DNA of 64,000 nt. Origin: Limnohabitans sp. 2KL-27 (GTDB lineage Bacteria; Pseudomonadota; Gammaproteobacteria; Burkholderiales; Burkholderiaceae_C). Made by a program: the position numbers and the translations under genes. A model generated the notes under the pieces. It saw only the letters and a program-made list of their open reading frames with translations, did not search any database and was not told the DNA's origin. The DNA is taken from the NCBI RefSeq assembly GCF_001269345.1, contig NZ_CXOP01000002.1, forward strand, positions 1,302,853 through 1,366,852, given 5' to 3'. The stretch's first letter is position 1. Every line of letters begins with the position of its first letter. This document shows positions 31,592 through 40,403 of this stretch, in pieces.

Positions 31592-31609
31592 TGACAAACC
31601 TAAGTGTCA
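31592..31609. promoter_or_regulatory. Everted PpsR half-sites before ppsR
   Basis: TGACA-N8-TGTCA: the same 5-bp half-sites and spacing as a PpsR box but in outward orientation, 35 bp before the ppsR start codon and just after a possible TATACT -10 (31582-31587). It could be an autoregulatory site. The reversed order makes binding by PpsR uncertain. Confidence 0.4.
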
Positions 31610-31643
31610 ACTTCTTGATGCTTGAACGCCGTTGATTGACACA

Positions 31644-33032
31644 ATGAAGCTACCCTCTCTGGACCCCTCCACTTTTTCCCAGTTGCTGGGTGTGGTGTCG
31701 GACGTCACCCTGGTCATGGACCTCCAAGGGGTGATCGAGGACGTGTCGACAGGGCGCGACACCCTGGCTGCCTTGGGCTGCCAAGCCTGGATCGGTCGCC
31801 GTTGGATCGACACCGTGACCACGGAGAGCCGGGTCAAAATCCAGGAAATGCTGCAGTCCAAAGGCACACCCGACCTGTTGCGGTGGCGTCATGTGAACCA
31901 CATGTCCCCCTTGGGCAACGAGGTGGCTTTGCAGTACGTGCTTTTGCCGCTGGGCGGGAACAAATTGCTGGCCTTGGGCCGTGACCTGGAGAGCCTGGCC
32001 GAATTGCAAAGGCGCTTGGTCGAAACCCAGCAGTCCATGGAGCGCGATTATTTGCGCTTGCGCCACATCGAGGCGCGCTACCGGGTGCTGTTTGACACCT
32101 CATCCGAGGCCGTGCTGATGGTGGATGCCAGCACCCAGCGCGTGCTGGAGGCCAACGTGGGCGCGCAGTCACTGCTCAAAGATGCCGGCAAACGCCTGGT
32201 GGGTCGCGATGTGCGCGAATGTTTTGAAGGCGAGAGCCAAGGCGAGGTGCAGTCCTTGCTGCGGACCGCGCTGGCCACCGGCCGCATCGAGATGTGCGCG
32301 GCCCGTGTGGCGGGCTTGTCCTCGGCCTGGACGGTGTCGGCCACGGTGTTTCGTCAGGAGGGCGGGGCGCAGTTTTTGGTGCGCCTGGTCACCCGCGAGG
32401 CGGCCTCGGCCACCCTGCACGAAGCCGGGTCTTCGGCCGCTTTGAGCGAAGCCATGGAGCGCTTCCCCGATGGCTGGCTTCTGACGGACACTGCGGGCTT
32501 GGTCAAGAGCGTCAACGAAGAGGGCATGGCCTTGCTGGGCCTGACGGCCTCGTCGCAGGTGGTGGGCCAAAGCCTGGAGCGCTGGCTCTTGCGCGGCGCG
32601 GTGGACTGGGGCGTGCTCAACACCAGCTTGCGACAGCAGTTGCCGGTGCGCAATTTCGCCACCGAGGTGCGGACCTTGTCGGGCATGACCTTGCCGGTGG
32701 AGGTCTCTGCCGTGTACTTGAGTCGCCCTGAGCCGATGTACGCCTTTTTTGTGCGCGACATGGACCGCCGCCTGCAAGGCGGTGCGTCGGCGTCGCAAAG
32801 CCAGAGCAACCCCTTCGCTGACTTGTCGCAGCTGGTGGGGCGCCGCCCGATCAAGGACATCGTGGGGGAGACGGTGGACACCATCGAGCGCATGTGCATC
32901 GAATCAGCCCTGGAGCTGACCCACAACAACCGCGCATCGGCCGCGGAAATGCTGGGTTTGTCGCGCCAGAGTCTCTATGTCAAGCTGCGTCGCTTTGGCA
33001 TGGTGGCCGAGGTGGAAACCGACGCACCTTGA
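31644..33032 (+). CDS. ppsR: PpsR/CrtJ transcriptional regulator of photosynthesis genes
   Basis: 462 residues: N-terminal domain (1-115), helical linker (116-145), two PAS domains (about 146-255 and 270-375), Gln/Ser linker, and a Fis-type helix-turn-helix (about 405-450) with NNRASAAEMLGLSRQSLYVKLRRFG. It should bind the TGT-N12-ACA sites in this window. Cys418 in the HTH domain matches the conserved redox Cys of CrtJ/PpsR, but the other redox Cys near residue 250 appears absent (FLVRLVT). Other cysteines are at 46, 193 and 218. ATG 31644 is preferred to a TTG 12 nt earlier. Confidence 0.94.
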   Translation: MKLPSLDPSTFSQLLGVVSDVTLVMDLQGVIEDVSTGRDTLAALGCQAWIGRRWIDTVTTESRVKIQEMLQSKGTPDLLRWRHVNHMSPLGNEVALQYVLLPLGGNKLLALGRDLESLAELQRRLVETQQSMERDYLRLRHIEARYRVLFDTSSEAVLMVDASTQRVLEANVGAQSLLKDAGKRLVGRDVRECFEGESQGEVQSLLRTALATGRIEMCAARVAGLSSAWTVSATVFRQEGGAQFLVRLVTREAASATLHEAGSSAALSEAMERFPDGWLLTDTAGLVKSVNEEGMALLGLTASSQVVGQSLERWLLRGAVDWGVLNTSLRQQLPVRNFATEVRTLSGMTLPVEVSAVYLSRPEPMYAFFVRDMDRRLQGGASASQSQSNPFADLSQLVGRRPIKDIVGETVDTIERMCIESALELTHNNRASAAEMLGLSRQSLYVKLRRFGMVAEVETDAP

Positions 33033-33036
33033 AGAT

Positions 33037-33054
33037 TGTCAGTCTAAATTGACA
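33037..33054. promoter_or_regulatory. PpsR/CrtJ-type operator before bchG, site 1
   Basis: Perfect TGTCA-N8-TGACA palindrome, 51 bp before the bchG ATG and 5 bp from site 2. Confidence 0.85.
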
Positions 33055-33059
33055 TTAAG

Positions 33060-33077
33060 TGTCAATCCCGGTTGACA
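33060..33077. promoter_or_regulatory. PpsR/CrtJ-type operator before bchG, site 2
   Basis: Perfect TGTCA-N8-TGACA palindrome. Its TTGACA end (33072-33077) can serve as a -35, with CACAAT 16 bp downstream as a weak -10. That would start transcription almost at the bchG ATG (33106). Confidence 0.85.
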
Positions 33078-33105
33078 TTTTTAAAACTCTCTTCACAATG
33101 GGGGC

Positions 33106-34062
33106 ATGGACACCCCGCCCCTGGCCCACGCGCCACACCCCCAGGCCCTCGCGACGCCGCTGAGTCGGCCCGCCTTGCGCACGGTGGCCGAATTCCTCAA
33201 ACCCATCACCTGGTTCCCACCCATGTGGGCCTTTGCTTGCGGTGTGGTGGCCTCGGGCCAAGATTTGGGGGCGAACTGGGCTTTGTTGCTCTTGGGGCTG
33301 GTGCTGACCGGCCCCTTGGTGTGCGCCAGCAGCCAGGCGGTGAACGACTGGTTTGACCGGCATGTGGACGCCATCAACGAACCGAACCGTCCCATTCCCT
33401 CGGGCCGCATGCCCGGTCGCTGGGGGCTGGGCATAGCGATTGCCTGGACCGCCTTGTCGCTGATCTGGGCCACGCTCATGGGGCCTTGGGGTTTTGCGGC
33501 CTGCGCCTTGGCGATTGCGCTGTCGTGGGCCTACAGCGCACCGCCCGTGCGCCTGAAAAACAACGGCTGGTGGGGCAACGCGGCTTGCGCCCTGAGTTAC
33601 GAAGGCCTGGCTTGGCTGACCGGCACGGCCGTCATGCTGGGCGGCGCCTGGCCGGGGCCCCATTCGGTGGCGCTGGCGCTGCTTTACAGCGTCGGGGCGC
33701 ACGGCATCATGACGCTCAACGATTTCAAGGCCATCGAGGGCGACCGCCGCATGGGCGTGGCCTCGCTGCCGGTGCAACTGGGTGCGCACGGTGCGGCGCG
33801 CATGGCCTGCGTGTTCATGCTGGTGCCTCAAGTGGTGGTGGCGGCTTTGTTGCTGAACTGGCAGCTGCCATGGCACGCGTCAGCCGTTGTGGCTTTGGCG
33901 GTTGCGCAGGGGCCCTTGATGGCCAAGTTTTTGCGTCAGCCTGTGGAGCGTGCCTTGCATGTGTCGGCCTTTGGTGTGCCGCTGTTTGTCAGCGGCATGA
34001 TGGTCAGCGCTTGGGGCCTGCGCCAGTGGAGTGGCTTGCACAGCAGTGTGGGGGGCCTATGA
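33106..34062 (+). CDS. bchG: Bacteriochlorophyll synthase BchG
   Basis: 318-residue UbiA-family membrane prenyltransferase that esterifies bacteriochlorophyllide a with geranylgeranyl or phytyl diphosphate. The Asp-rich motif is QAVNDWFDRHVDAINEPNRP, and the second is LNDFKAIEGDRRMG. About eight spans are visible. The stop overlaps the next gene as ATGA. It heads the operon bchG-PUCC-bchP behind two PpsR-type sites. Confidence 0.96.
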   Translation: MDTPPLAHAPHPQALATPLSRPALRTVAEFLKPITWFPPMWAFACGVVASGQDLGANWALLLLGLVLTGPLVCASSQAVNDWFDRHVDAINEPNRPIPSGRMPGRWGLGIAIAWTALSLIWATLMGPWGFAACALAIALSWAYSAPPVRLKNNGWWGNAACALSYEGLAWLTGTAVMLGGAWPGPHSVALALLYSVGAHGIMTLNDFKAIEGDRRMGVASLPVQLGAHGAARMACVFMLVPQVVVAALLLNWQLPWHASAVVALAVAQGPLMAKFLRQPVERALHVSAFGVPLFVSGMMVSAWGLRQWSGLHSSVGGL

Positions 34063-35429
34063 ACGCTCAGAGCAATGCATCGGTGTTTGGCTGGTTCCAG
34101 ATCATCCGATTGGGGCTGATCCAGGCCTGCTTGGGCGCGGTGGTGGTGGTGACCACGTCCACGCTCAACCGCATCATGGTGGTCGAGTTGGCGTTGCCCG
34201 CCTTGCTCCCCGGATTTCTGGTGGCCTGGCATTACGCGGTGCAGATGGTACGCCCGCGCATGGGCTTTGGCTCTGACAAGGGGCGCCGCAGCACGCCCTG
34301 GATGATGGGCGGCATGCTGGTGCTGGGCGTGGGCGGTGTGATGGCCGCCTGGGCCACGGTGTGGATGGCCACGCAGCCTTTTTATGGCGCTTTGCTGGCT
34401 TGGCTGTCCTTTAGCCTGATTGGTTTGGGCGTGAGCGCCTGCGGCACCTCGCTGCTGGCCCTGATGGCCAAGCGCGTCCCCGACGAGCGACGCGCACCTG
34501 CAGCCACCACCGTGTGGCTGATGATGATCGTCGGCTTTGCGGTCACTGCAGGTGTGGTGGGCAAGCTGATCGACCCCTACAGCCCACAGGTGCTGCTGCA
34601 GGTCTCGGCAGGGCTGAGCCTGCTCACGGCGCTGATCACGGCGCTGTGTTTGTGGGGCCTGGAAAAGGGCGGTGACCCCTCACAGGCCGCCGTAGCGAGT
34701 GCGGGCACCGAGCGCCTGCAAAAGCAAAATTTCAAAGAGGCTTTTCAAGAAGTCTGGGCCGAGCCAGCGGCGCGCACTTTCACCGTGTTTGTGTTCATGT
34801 CCATGCTGGCCTACAGCGCACAGGATTTGATTTTGGAGCCCTTTGCGGGCGCGGTGCACGGTTTCACGCCGGGGCAGACCACGCAGCTGTCGGGCTGGCA
34901 CCACATGGGTGTGTTGATCGGCATGCTGGCGGTGGCCGGGGCGGGTTCGCGTTGGGTGGCTGGGCGACTCGGATCGGTGCAAGCCTGGATGGTGGGGGGC
35001 TGCCTGGTCTCGGCGTTGGCCACAGTCGGCTTGGTCAGCTCGGCCCTGTCGCAGGGGTGGCCGCTCAAGGCCAACGTGGTGTTTCTGGGGGTGGCCAACG
35101 GCGCCTTCTCGATCGCGGCGATCGCCACCATGATGCGCCTGGCCGGCGAAGGTGGCGCGGGCCGCGAAGGCACACGCATGGGTTTGTGGGGCGCGGCGCA
35201 AGCGGCGGCCTTTGGCTTGGGTGGATTGCTGGGCACTGCCGCCAGCGACCTGGCCCACGCCTTGTTGGGTGAACAGCGCACGGCCTATGCGGCCGTGTTT
35301 GGCATGCAAGCGCTCATGTTTGCGGTCTCGGCAGCGGTGGCTTCGCGCCTGCGCACCGGGCCAGCAATGCAGCGAGCGCCTTTGCGTTTTGACGGTCCCG
35401 TATTGCTCAAAGGTGGGTCAAGCTCATGA
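34059..35429 (+). CDS. PUCC-family membrane protein between bchG and bchP
   Basis: 456-residue, 12-span MFS/PUCC protein, the third in the window. It keeps TSTLNRIMVVEL and RPRMGFGSDKGRRSTPW but lacks the PFADAAS N-terminus shared by PucC and LhaA, so it is the divergent orf428-type member that sits between bchG and bchP in many purple bacteria. A role in BChl or precursor delivery is inferred. It overlaps bchG and bchP by 4 nt each. Confidence 0.88.
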   Translation: MNAQSNASVFGWFQIIRLGLIQACLGAVVVVTTSTLNRIMVVELALPALLPGFLVAWHYAVQMVRPRMGFGSDKGRRSTPWMMGGMLVLGVGGVMAAWATVWMATQPFYGALLAWLSFSLIGLGVSACGTSLLALMAKRVPDERRAPAATTVWLMMIVGFAVTAGVVGKLIDPYSPQVLLQVSAGLSLLTALITALCLWGLEKGGDPSQAAVASAGTERLQKQNFKEAFQEVWAEPAARTFTVFVFMSMLAYSAQDLILEPFAGAVHGFTPGQTTQLSGWHHMGVLIGMLAVAGAGSRWVAGRLGSVQAWMVGGCLVSALATVGLVSSALSQGWPLKANVVFLGVANGAFSIAAIATMMRLAGEGGAGREGTRMGLWGAAQAAAFGLGGLLGTAASDLAHALLGEQRTAYAAVFGMQALMFAVSAAVASRLRTGPAMQRAPLRFDGPVLLKGGSSS

Positions 35430-36634
35430 ACCAAACCGATTACGATTTTGTGGTGGTGGGCGGAGGGCCTTCGGGCGCCACCGCTGCACACGACTTGGTG
35501 CGCCAAGGCTGGCGCGTCTTGCTGCTCGACCGACAGGGCCGCACCAAACCCTGCGGCGGCGCGATTCCGCCGCGCCTGATCCAGGACTTCGACATCCCCG
35601 ACCACCTGCTGGTGGCCAAGGTGCGTTGCGCCCGCATGATTTCGCCGACCGACAACAAGGTCGACATCCCGATTGACAACGGCTTTGTCGGCATGGTGGA
35701 CCGCGACGAGTTCGACGAGTATTTGCGTGACCGCGCCGCCCAGTCAGGCGCGGTGCGCTGCCAGGCGATTTTTGACAAGCTGCAGCACGACGACAGCGGC
35801 CAGTTGTGGGTGCATTACACCCCGGTCACGCCCAAAGAACATGCGGCGCTGGAACACGCGCAGCCGGTCAAGGTGTCGACCCGCATGGTGGTGGGGGCCG
35901 ACGGCGCACGCTCGGAAGTGGCGCGCCAGGCCATTCCCAACGCGCACAAGACCAAGTATGTGTTCGCGTACCACGAGATCATTGAGTCGCCTGTGGGCCA
36001 GCCCGGCTATGACGCGGCGCGTTGCGACGTGTACTACCAAGGCGAGGTCTCGCCCGACTTTTATGGTTGGGTCTTCCCGCACGGCAAGACCATGAGCGTG
36101 GGCATGGGCAGCGCCGACAAAGGTTACTCGCTGCGCAGCGCCACGGCGCGTTTGCGAGAAATTGCGGGTCTGACCCACGCACCCACCTTGCGCCGCGAAG
36201 GCGCGCCCATCCCGCTCAAGCCCTTGCCCCAGTGGGACAACGGCCGCGATGTGGTGGTGATCGGGGACGCCGCTGGCGTGGTCGCCCCCTCTTCGGGCGA
36301 GGGCATTTACTACGCCATGGACTGCGCCCGCCGTGTGGCCAAGGCCGCCCACGAGGCGCTCAAAACCGGCAACAGTGCCTGCCTGAAACAAGGCCGCAAA
36401 AGTTTCATGAAGCAGCACGGCCGGGTGTTCTGGATCCTGGGCGTGATGCAGTACTTCTGGTACCAAAACGACAAACGCCGCGAAAAGTTCGTCAAGATCT
36501 GCGAAGACCGCGATGTGCAGCGCCTGACGTTCGAGTCCTACATGAACAAGGAGCTGGCGCGCAAGGACCCGATGGCCCATGTGCGCATTTTCCTCAAGGA
36601 CATGGCCCACCTGCTCGGGCTGGCGCGGACCTGA
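35426..36634 (+). CDS. bchP: Geranylgeranyl reductase BchP
   Basis: 402-residue FAD flavoprotein that saturates the geranylgeranyl tail of BChl to phytyl. The N-terminal VVVGGGPSGATAAHDL motif, PCGGAIPPRLI and the later VVIGDAAGVVAPSSGEGIYYAM flavin motif are typical. Translational coupling with the preceding PUCC gene. A small membrane gene follows after 64 nt. Confidence 0.95.
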   Translation: MNQTDYDFVVVGGGPSGATAAHDLVRQGWRVLLLDRQGRTKPCGGAIPPRLIQDFDIPDHLLVAKVRCARMISPTDNKVDIPIDNGFVGMVDRDEFDEYLRDRAAQSGAVRCQAIFDKLQHDDSGQLWVHYTPVTPKEHAALEHAQPVKVSTRMVVGADGARSEVARQAIPNAHKTKYVFAYHEIIESPVGQPGYDAARCDVYYQGEVSPDFYGWVFPHGKTMSVGMGSADKGYSLRSATARLREIAGLTHAPTLRREGAPIPLKPLPQWDNGRDVVVIGDAAGVVAPSSGEGIYYAMDCARRVAKAAHEALKTGNSACLKQGRKSFMKQHGRVFWILGVMQYFWYQNDKRREKFVKICEDRDVQRLTFESYMNKELARKDPMAHVRIFLKDMAHLLGLART

Positions 36635-36698
36635 TGCGCTGGCTTGGCCCAATGTGACCTTGTCCATTCGCAACCGATTTTTGACCAGGAGTGTGTTC

Positions 36699-36878
36699 AT
36701 GCAGCCTTCATTGATGGCCACGATTTTCTTGCTCATGACGGGCTTGTGCGGGGCGGCCTATTGGTGGCTGGATCGAAAAATGCTGAGTCTGTCGGACATG
36801 TTGCGCGACACCTACAAATTGGGTTTGATGATCGTCTATGGTTTGCAAATGGTGTTGCTGCTGATGTTTGCCATCTAA
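36699..36878 (+). CDS. 59-residue two-span membrane protein after bchP (unknown)
   Basis: AGGAG lies 7 nt before the ATG. Two hydrophobic segments (about 5-23 and 39-58) flank a charged loop LDRKMLSLSDMLRDTYK. It follows bchP in the same direction and precedes the hydrolase gene by 34 nt, so all three may be co-transcribed. I recognise no family. Position suggests a small partner of BchP or of a pigment-synthesis complex, which is speculation. Confidence 0.7.
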   Translation: MQPSLMATIFLLMTGLCGAAYWWLDRKMLSLSDMLRDTYKLGLMIVYGLQMVLLLMFAI

Positions 36879-36912
36879 CCGTGGCATGGTCCACCCAGGT
36901 GGACCTCAAAAC

Positions 36913-37827
36913 ATGAAAAGGCCTGGGGTCATGCTGTGGATGCTTCTTCTGGCGCTGCTGTCCTTTGGCGTTTGGACACCCGACCTGTCCCGAGCCGAGT
37001 TGGAGTCCCGCTACCTGGACAGCCCTGCTGATCTGCGCCCGGTGGGGCCATGGCGATTGCATGTCCGTGACCGTGGCCCGCGACAGGCCCCGGTCGTGGT
37101 GTTGTTGCATGGCTTTGGGGCCAGCCTGCAAACCTGGGACCCATGGGCATTGGCGCTGTCGAAAACGCACCGCGTGATCCGCCTTGACCTGCCCGGCAGC
37201 GGCCTGAGCCCGCCTGACCCGGCCAATGACTACACCGATGCGCGCAGTCTTCAACTGCTGCTGCATGTGCTGGACGATTTGGGCGTCTCCCGCGCCACGA
37301 TCGTGGGCCACTCTTTGGGAGGGCGCATCGCATGGACGTTTGCGGCCCAGCATCCTGAGCGCACCGAACGGCTGGTGCTGATTGCGCCGGATGGCTTTGC
37401 CAGCGAAGGCTTTGACTACGGCAAGCCCCCGCAGGTGCCCGCCATTTTGGGCTGGATGCGTTATGTGTTGCCCCAATTTGTGCTGCGCATGAACCTGCAA
37501 GGCGCTTACGCACACGCCGATCATCTGAGTGATGCGCTGACTGCGCGCTACCACGACTTGTTGCGCGCGCCAGGCGCCCGTCAGGCCATGCTGGAGCGGT
37601 TGAAACAAACTGTTTTGCAAGAGCCCCAGCCGATGCTGCGCCAAATCAAAGCCCCCACTTTGTTGGTTTGGGGGCAAGCAGATGCCATGATTCCAGCGAG
37701 CAATGCGCAGGATTACCTGCAGGCGATTGCCGGCAGCCGTCTTTTTTTATGCCCTGGGGTGGGGCATTTGCCGCATGAAGAAGCCGCCGAGGTCTCGCTG
37801 AAGGCTGTGCTCGATTTTTTGCGCTGA
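36913..37827 (+). CDS. Alpha/beta hydrolase with N-terminal signal anchor
   Basis: 304 residues. A hydrophobic N-terminus (about 5-22, MLWMLLLALLSFGVW) is followed by an alpha/beta hydrolase fold: oxyanion region LLHGFGAS, nucleophile elbow GHSLGGR, acid in VWGQADAMIP and His in GVGHLPHE. The triad is complete, so an active esterase or related hydrolase facing the periplasm or membrane is likely. It is not BchO, which is encoded at 39.5 kb. An alternative start at 36886 would add nine residues. Confidence 0.8.
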   Translation: MKRPGVMLWMLLLALLSFGVWTPDLSRAELESRYLDSPADLRPVGPWRLHVRDRGPRQAPVVVLLHGFGASLQTWDPWALALSKTHRVIRLDLPGSGLSPPDPANDYTDARSLQLLLHVLDDLGVSRATIVGHSLGGRIAWTFAAQHPERTERLVLIAPDGFASEGFDYGKPPQVPAILGWMRYVLPQFVLRMNLQGAYAHADHLSDALTARYHDLLRAPGARQAMLERLKQTVLQEPQPMLRQIKAPTLLVWGQADAMIPASNAQDYLQAIAGSRLFLCPGVGHLPHEEAAEVSLKAVLDFLR

Positions 37828-37885
37828 AGCCTTCGGTACGTGGGGGTAAAAGGCCAGTGGCCTGAAGTCTAGGACAATACGTCGC

Positions 37886-38377
37886 ATGGAAAAAAAAGCA
37901 TGGATCTGCTTGGCGTGGGCCTTTGGGCTGAGCTACGCCACGGCCGGCATTGGCGGCGCCATGACCGATTTGGGGCCGTGGTATTTCGCGTTGCGCCACC
38001 CGCCCTGGAAGCCGCCCGATGCGGCGTTTGGCGTGATTTGGAGCACCATCTTCACGCTGTGCGCGATCAGTGGCTGGCTGGCCTGGCAAGCGGCCCACAC
38101 GGCCGCGCTGCGCCGACGTGTGGCTTGGTTGTTTGGCGTCAATGCCGTGCTCAACATCGTTTGGAGTGCGCTTTACTTCAAGTTGCAACGCCCGGACTGG
38201 GCGCTGATGGAGGTGGTGTTTCTGTGGCTGTCCATCCTGGTCTTGGTGGTGGGCCTGTGGCGACTGTCGCGTTGGGCCAGTTTGCTGCTCATCCCTTACG
38301 GGGTCTGGGTCAGCATTGCCGCCGTGCTGAACCTTCAAACCGTCGAACTCAATGGGCCATTTGTCGGTCTTTGGTGA
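37886..38377 (+). CDS. tspO: TspO/MBR family tryptophan-rich sensory protein
   Basis: 163-residue five-span outer-membrane or membrane protein of the TspO family. The hallmark WYFALRHPPWKPPDAAFGVIW segment and many Trp residues are present. In Rhodobacter sphaeroides TspO modulates photosynthesis gene expression in response to oxygen and porphyrins through the AppA/PpsR pathway. Here it lies 246 nt before a second PpaA-like gene on the same strand. Confidence 0.92.
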   Translation: MEKKAWICLAWAFGLSYATAGIGGAMTDLGPWYFALRHPPWKPPDAAFGVIWSTIFTLCAISGWLAWQAAHTAALRRRVAWLFGVNAVLNIVWSALYFKLQRPDWALMEVVFLWLSILVLVVGLWRLSRWASLLLIPYGVWVSIAAVLNLQTVELNGPFVGLW

Positions 38378-38623
38378 CAACACAGTCTGAAATTCGTTTT
38401 ACCCATTTCTCTAAAGTGGTTTTCTGCGAAGGGCTCTTCTCACTGGGCGCGCGCGGCTTTTGGTACTCGTAAAAGCCTTGCAAGGCGTGTCAAGCCTAGG
38501 GTTTCTCATGCTTGTAGAGCCGGGCTAAAGATTTTATAAAGTCATCTGCAGCTGCGAACCGGCATGCTATGTTGCTGGCGGATCAACGCCCCGGTTTTTA
38601 CCTTCCTGAAGGGTGACACGCTC

Positions 38624-39475
38624 ATGCTGCAAGGAACGCTCATGTCTGGGTTCAACAACTCGGGTGGTATGACACATGCTTACTCGCCACTGGCCAGTCA
38701 GCAAGACGACTGCAAGGACTCGCTGCAGGCCGTGATCGAACAGCAGATCATTCCCCGCTTGCTCAATGTGCATCAGTTATTTCCCGCCAAGGTGCAGGCC
38801 TTGCGTGAGGAGGCGTCTGTGGCAGAGCAGCCGGAGTTTCTGGCTTTCACGCAACACTGCCTGAGCGGGGACACCCGCCAAGCCAATGCGATCGTCGATG
38901 CCCTGATGGCCCGGGGCTTGGCACAAGACCGTATTTTCCTGGAGCTGATCACCCCGGCTGCCCGACATCTGGGGGTGTTGTGGGAGCAGGACCTGTGTGA
39001 TTTCACCCAGGTGACCTGCGGCTTGGCGATGATGCACCAGATGATTTACCGATTGGGTTACGAGTCACCTGCCGGGCCCAGCAGTGAGGGGGAGCGCGAA
39101 CGGATCATGCTGGCCTGCGCGCCGGGTTCCCAGCATTTTCTCGGTCTCACGATCGTGGCCGACTTTTTCCGGCAGGCTGGCGCCGAGGTGGTGCTTGAAA
39201 TTTCTTCGACAGAGTCAGAGCTGCTTCGGGCCGTGGCCAATGAGTGGTTTGACGTGGTGGGGATTTCGGTCGCCATTGAGGCGCAATTGCAGACCCTGCC
39301 TGAGCTGATCGGGCATGTGCGGGCCAGTTCGGGCAACCCGAAGGTCCGGGTGGTGCTGGGCGGACCGATTTTTCTGTTGCAGCCTTGCACGGCGCAGGAT
39401 CTGGGTGCAGACGCCATCTTCACGGATGCGCGCGAGGCCGTGGGGGCGGTCAAGCGCCTGGTTCGGTCCAGCTGA
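38624..39475 (+). CDS. Second cobalamin-binding PpaA/AerR-like regulator
   Basis: 283 residues. A helical bundle (about 15-150) resembles B12-sensor helper domains, with LWEQDLCDFTQVT in place. The B12 domain has the corrin-binding His in PGSQHFLGLTIVADFFRQAG, then VVGISVA and VVLGGP. It is only moderately similar to the AerR-like protein at 30.7 kb, so they are not a recent duplication. The start may also be 38642 (MSGFNN), which has AAGGA 6 nt upstream. It is convergent with bchO. Confidence 0.85.
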   Translation: MLQGTLMSGFNNSGGMTHAYSPLASQQDDCKDSLQAVIEQQIIPRLLNVHQLFPAKVQALREEASVAEQPEFLAFTQHCLSGDTRQANAIVDALMARGLAQDRIFLELITPAARHLGVLWEQDLCDFTQVTCGLAMMHQMIYRLGYESPAGPSSEGERERIMLACAPGSQHFLGLTIVADFFRQAGAEVVLEISSTESELLRAVANEWFDVVGISVAIEAQLQTLPELIGHVRASSGNPKVRVVLGGPIFLLQPCTAQDLGADAIFTDAREAVGAVKRLVRSS

Positions 39476-39509
39476 ATTCAGCGGCCTGCTGGCGGCTATC
39501 CCATCGGGT

Positions 39510-40397
39510 TCACACCGAGCGGCACCAACGCAGGATGGCTTGTGCCGTGCCGGCCGGGTCCTGCTCGTGCGCCAGATGGCCCAGACCCGCTTGGACGTGC
39601 ATGCGCGCTTGCGGTAAGCGCTGGCAGGCGTCGTTGGCCAAGGCAGGCGGCACGGTCTGGTCTTGCGCGCCGATGTGCATGAAGACCGGGTTGCGGATGT
39701 CGTGCAGTCGCGCGGCCAGTGGCTTGAGCCGCCAAGCCGCCATCATCGACAGCACGCCGTGCACATGCCCCGAGTCGCTCAGCACGTGGGTGTAGAGGTC
39801 AATTCCTTGCGTGTCCAGCATGGAGCCGGTGCGTGCGATCCACTCGGCCACCGCGCCGGGCTTGGCCGCCAGCTTGGCGGTGGCCCAGGCTGAGAGCGGG
39901 TTGAGCGCCGCCAATTTGGCCGCCGGGCCGAACAGCCACGACGCCACGCCCGGCAGAGGCAACCAGGCGGGGTTCAGGCCGATCAGGGTGCTGCGCGAGG
40001 CGCTGTCAAAGTGCAGCGCCATGTGCGCGGCTATTGCCGCGCCTGCCGAGTGGCCCACGATGACCTGCGGCGTGAGATTGAGTTGCAGCATCAAGGCCCG
40101 CAGGCCTTCGGCCATGCCGGGCAGCGAGAGCGCGCCCTCTGGCCCCCGGCTGGTGAAGGCGTGGCCGGGCAGGTCGGGCGCGACCACGGTGAAATGCTCG
40201 GCCAGCGTGGGCATGAGGCCACGCCAGCTGAAGCTGCCCGAGCCTGTGCCGTGCAACAGCAACAGGCACGGGCCTTGGCCCATTTGCTGCACATGCCACT
40301 GGATGCCACCGGCTTGCACGAATCGGCTGTGCTGCGCGTGTGGCCATGTGGCTTGGTGAGCGGCCCAGACCATGCCGGGGTAAAAGCTTTCAAACAT
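39510..40397 (-). CDS. bchO: Alpha/beta hydrolase BchO
   Basis: 295-residue hydrolase always found beside bchD in purple bacteria. It has LLLHGTGSGSFSW, the nucleophile elbow GHSAGAA and the terminal His in GLGHLAHEQ. Its exact reaction in Mg-porphyrin metabolism is not established. It starts 6 nt after bchD and is last in the bchI-bchD-bchO operon. Confidence 0.9.
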   Translation of the reverse strand: MFESFYPGMVWAAHQATWPHAQHSRFVQAGGIQWHVQQMGQGPCLLLLHGTGSGSFSWRGLMPTLAEHFTVVAPDLPGHAFTSRGPEGALSLPGMAEGLRALMLQLNLTPQVIVGHSAGAAIAAHMALHFDSASRSTLIGLNPAWLPLPGVASWLFGPAAKLAALNPLSAWATAKLAAKPGAVAEWIARTGSMLDTQGIDLYTHVLSDSGHVHGVLSMMAAWRLKPLAARLHDIRNPVFMHIGAQDQTVPPALANDACQRLPQARMHVQAGLGHLAHEQDPAGTAQAILRWCRSV

Positions 40398-40403
40398 GGC
40401 GGT

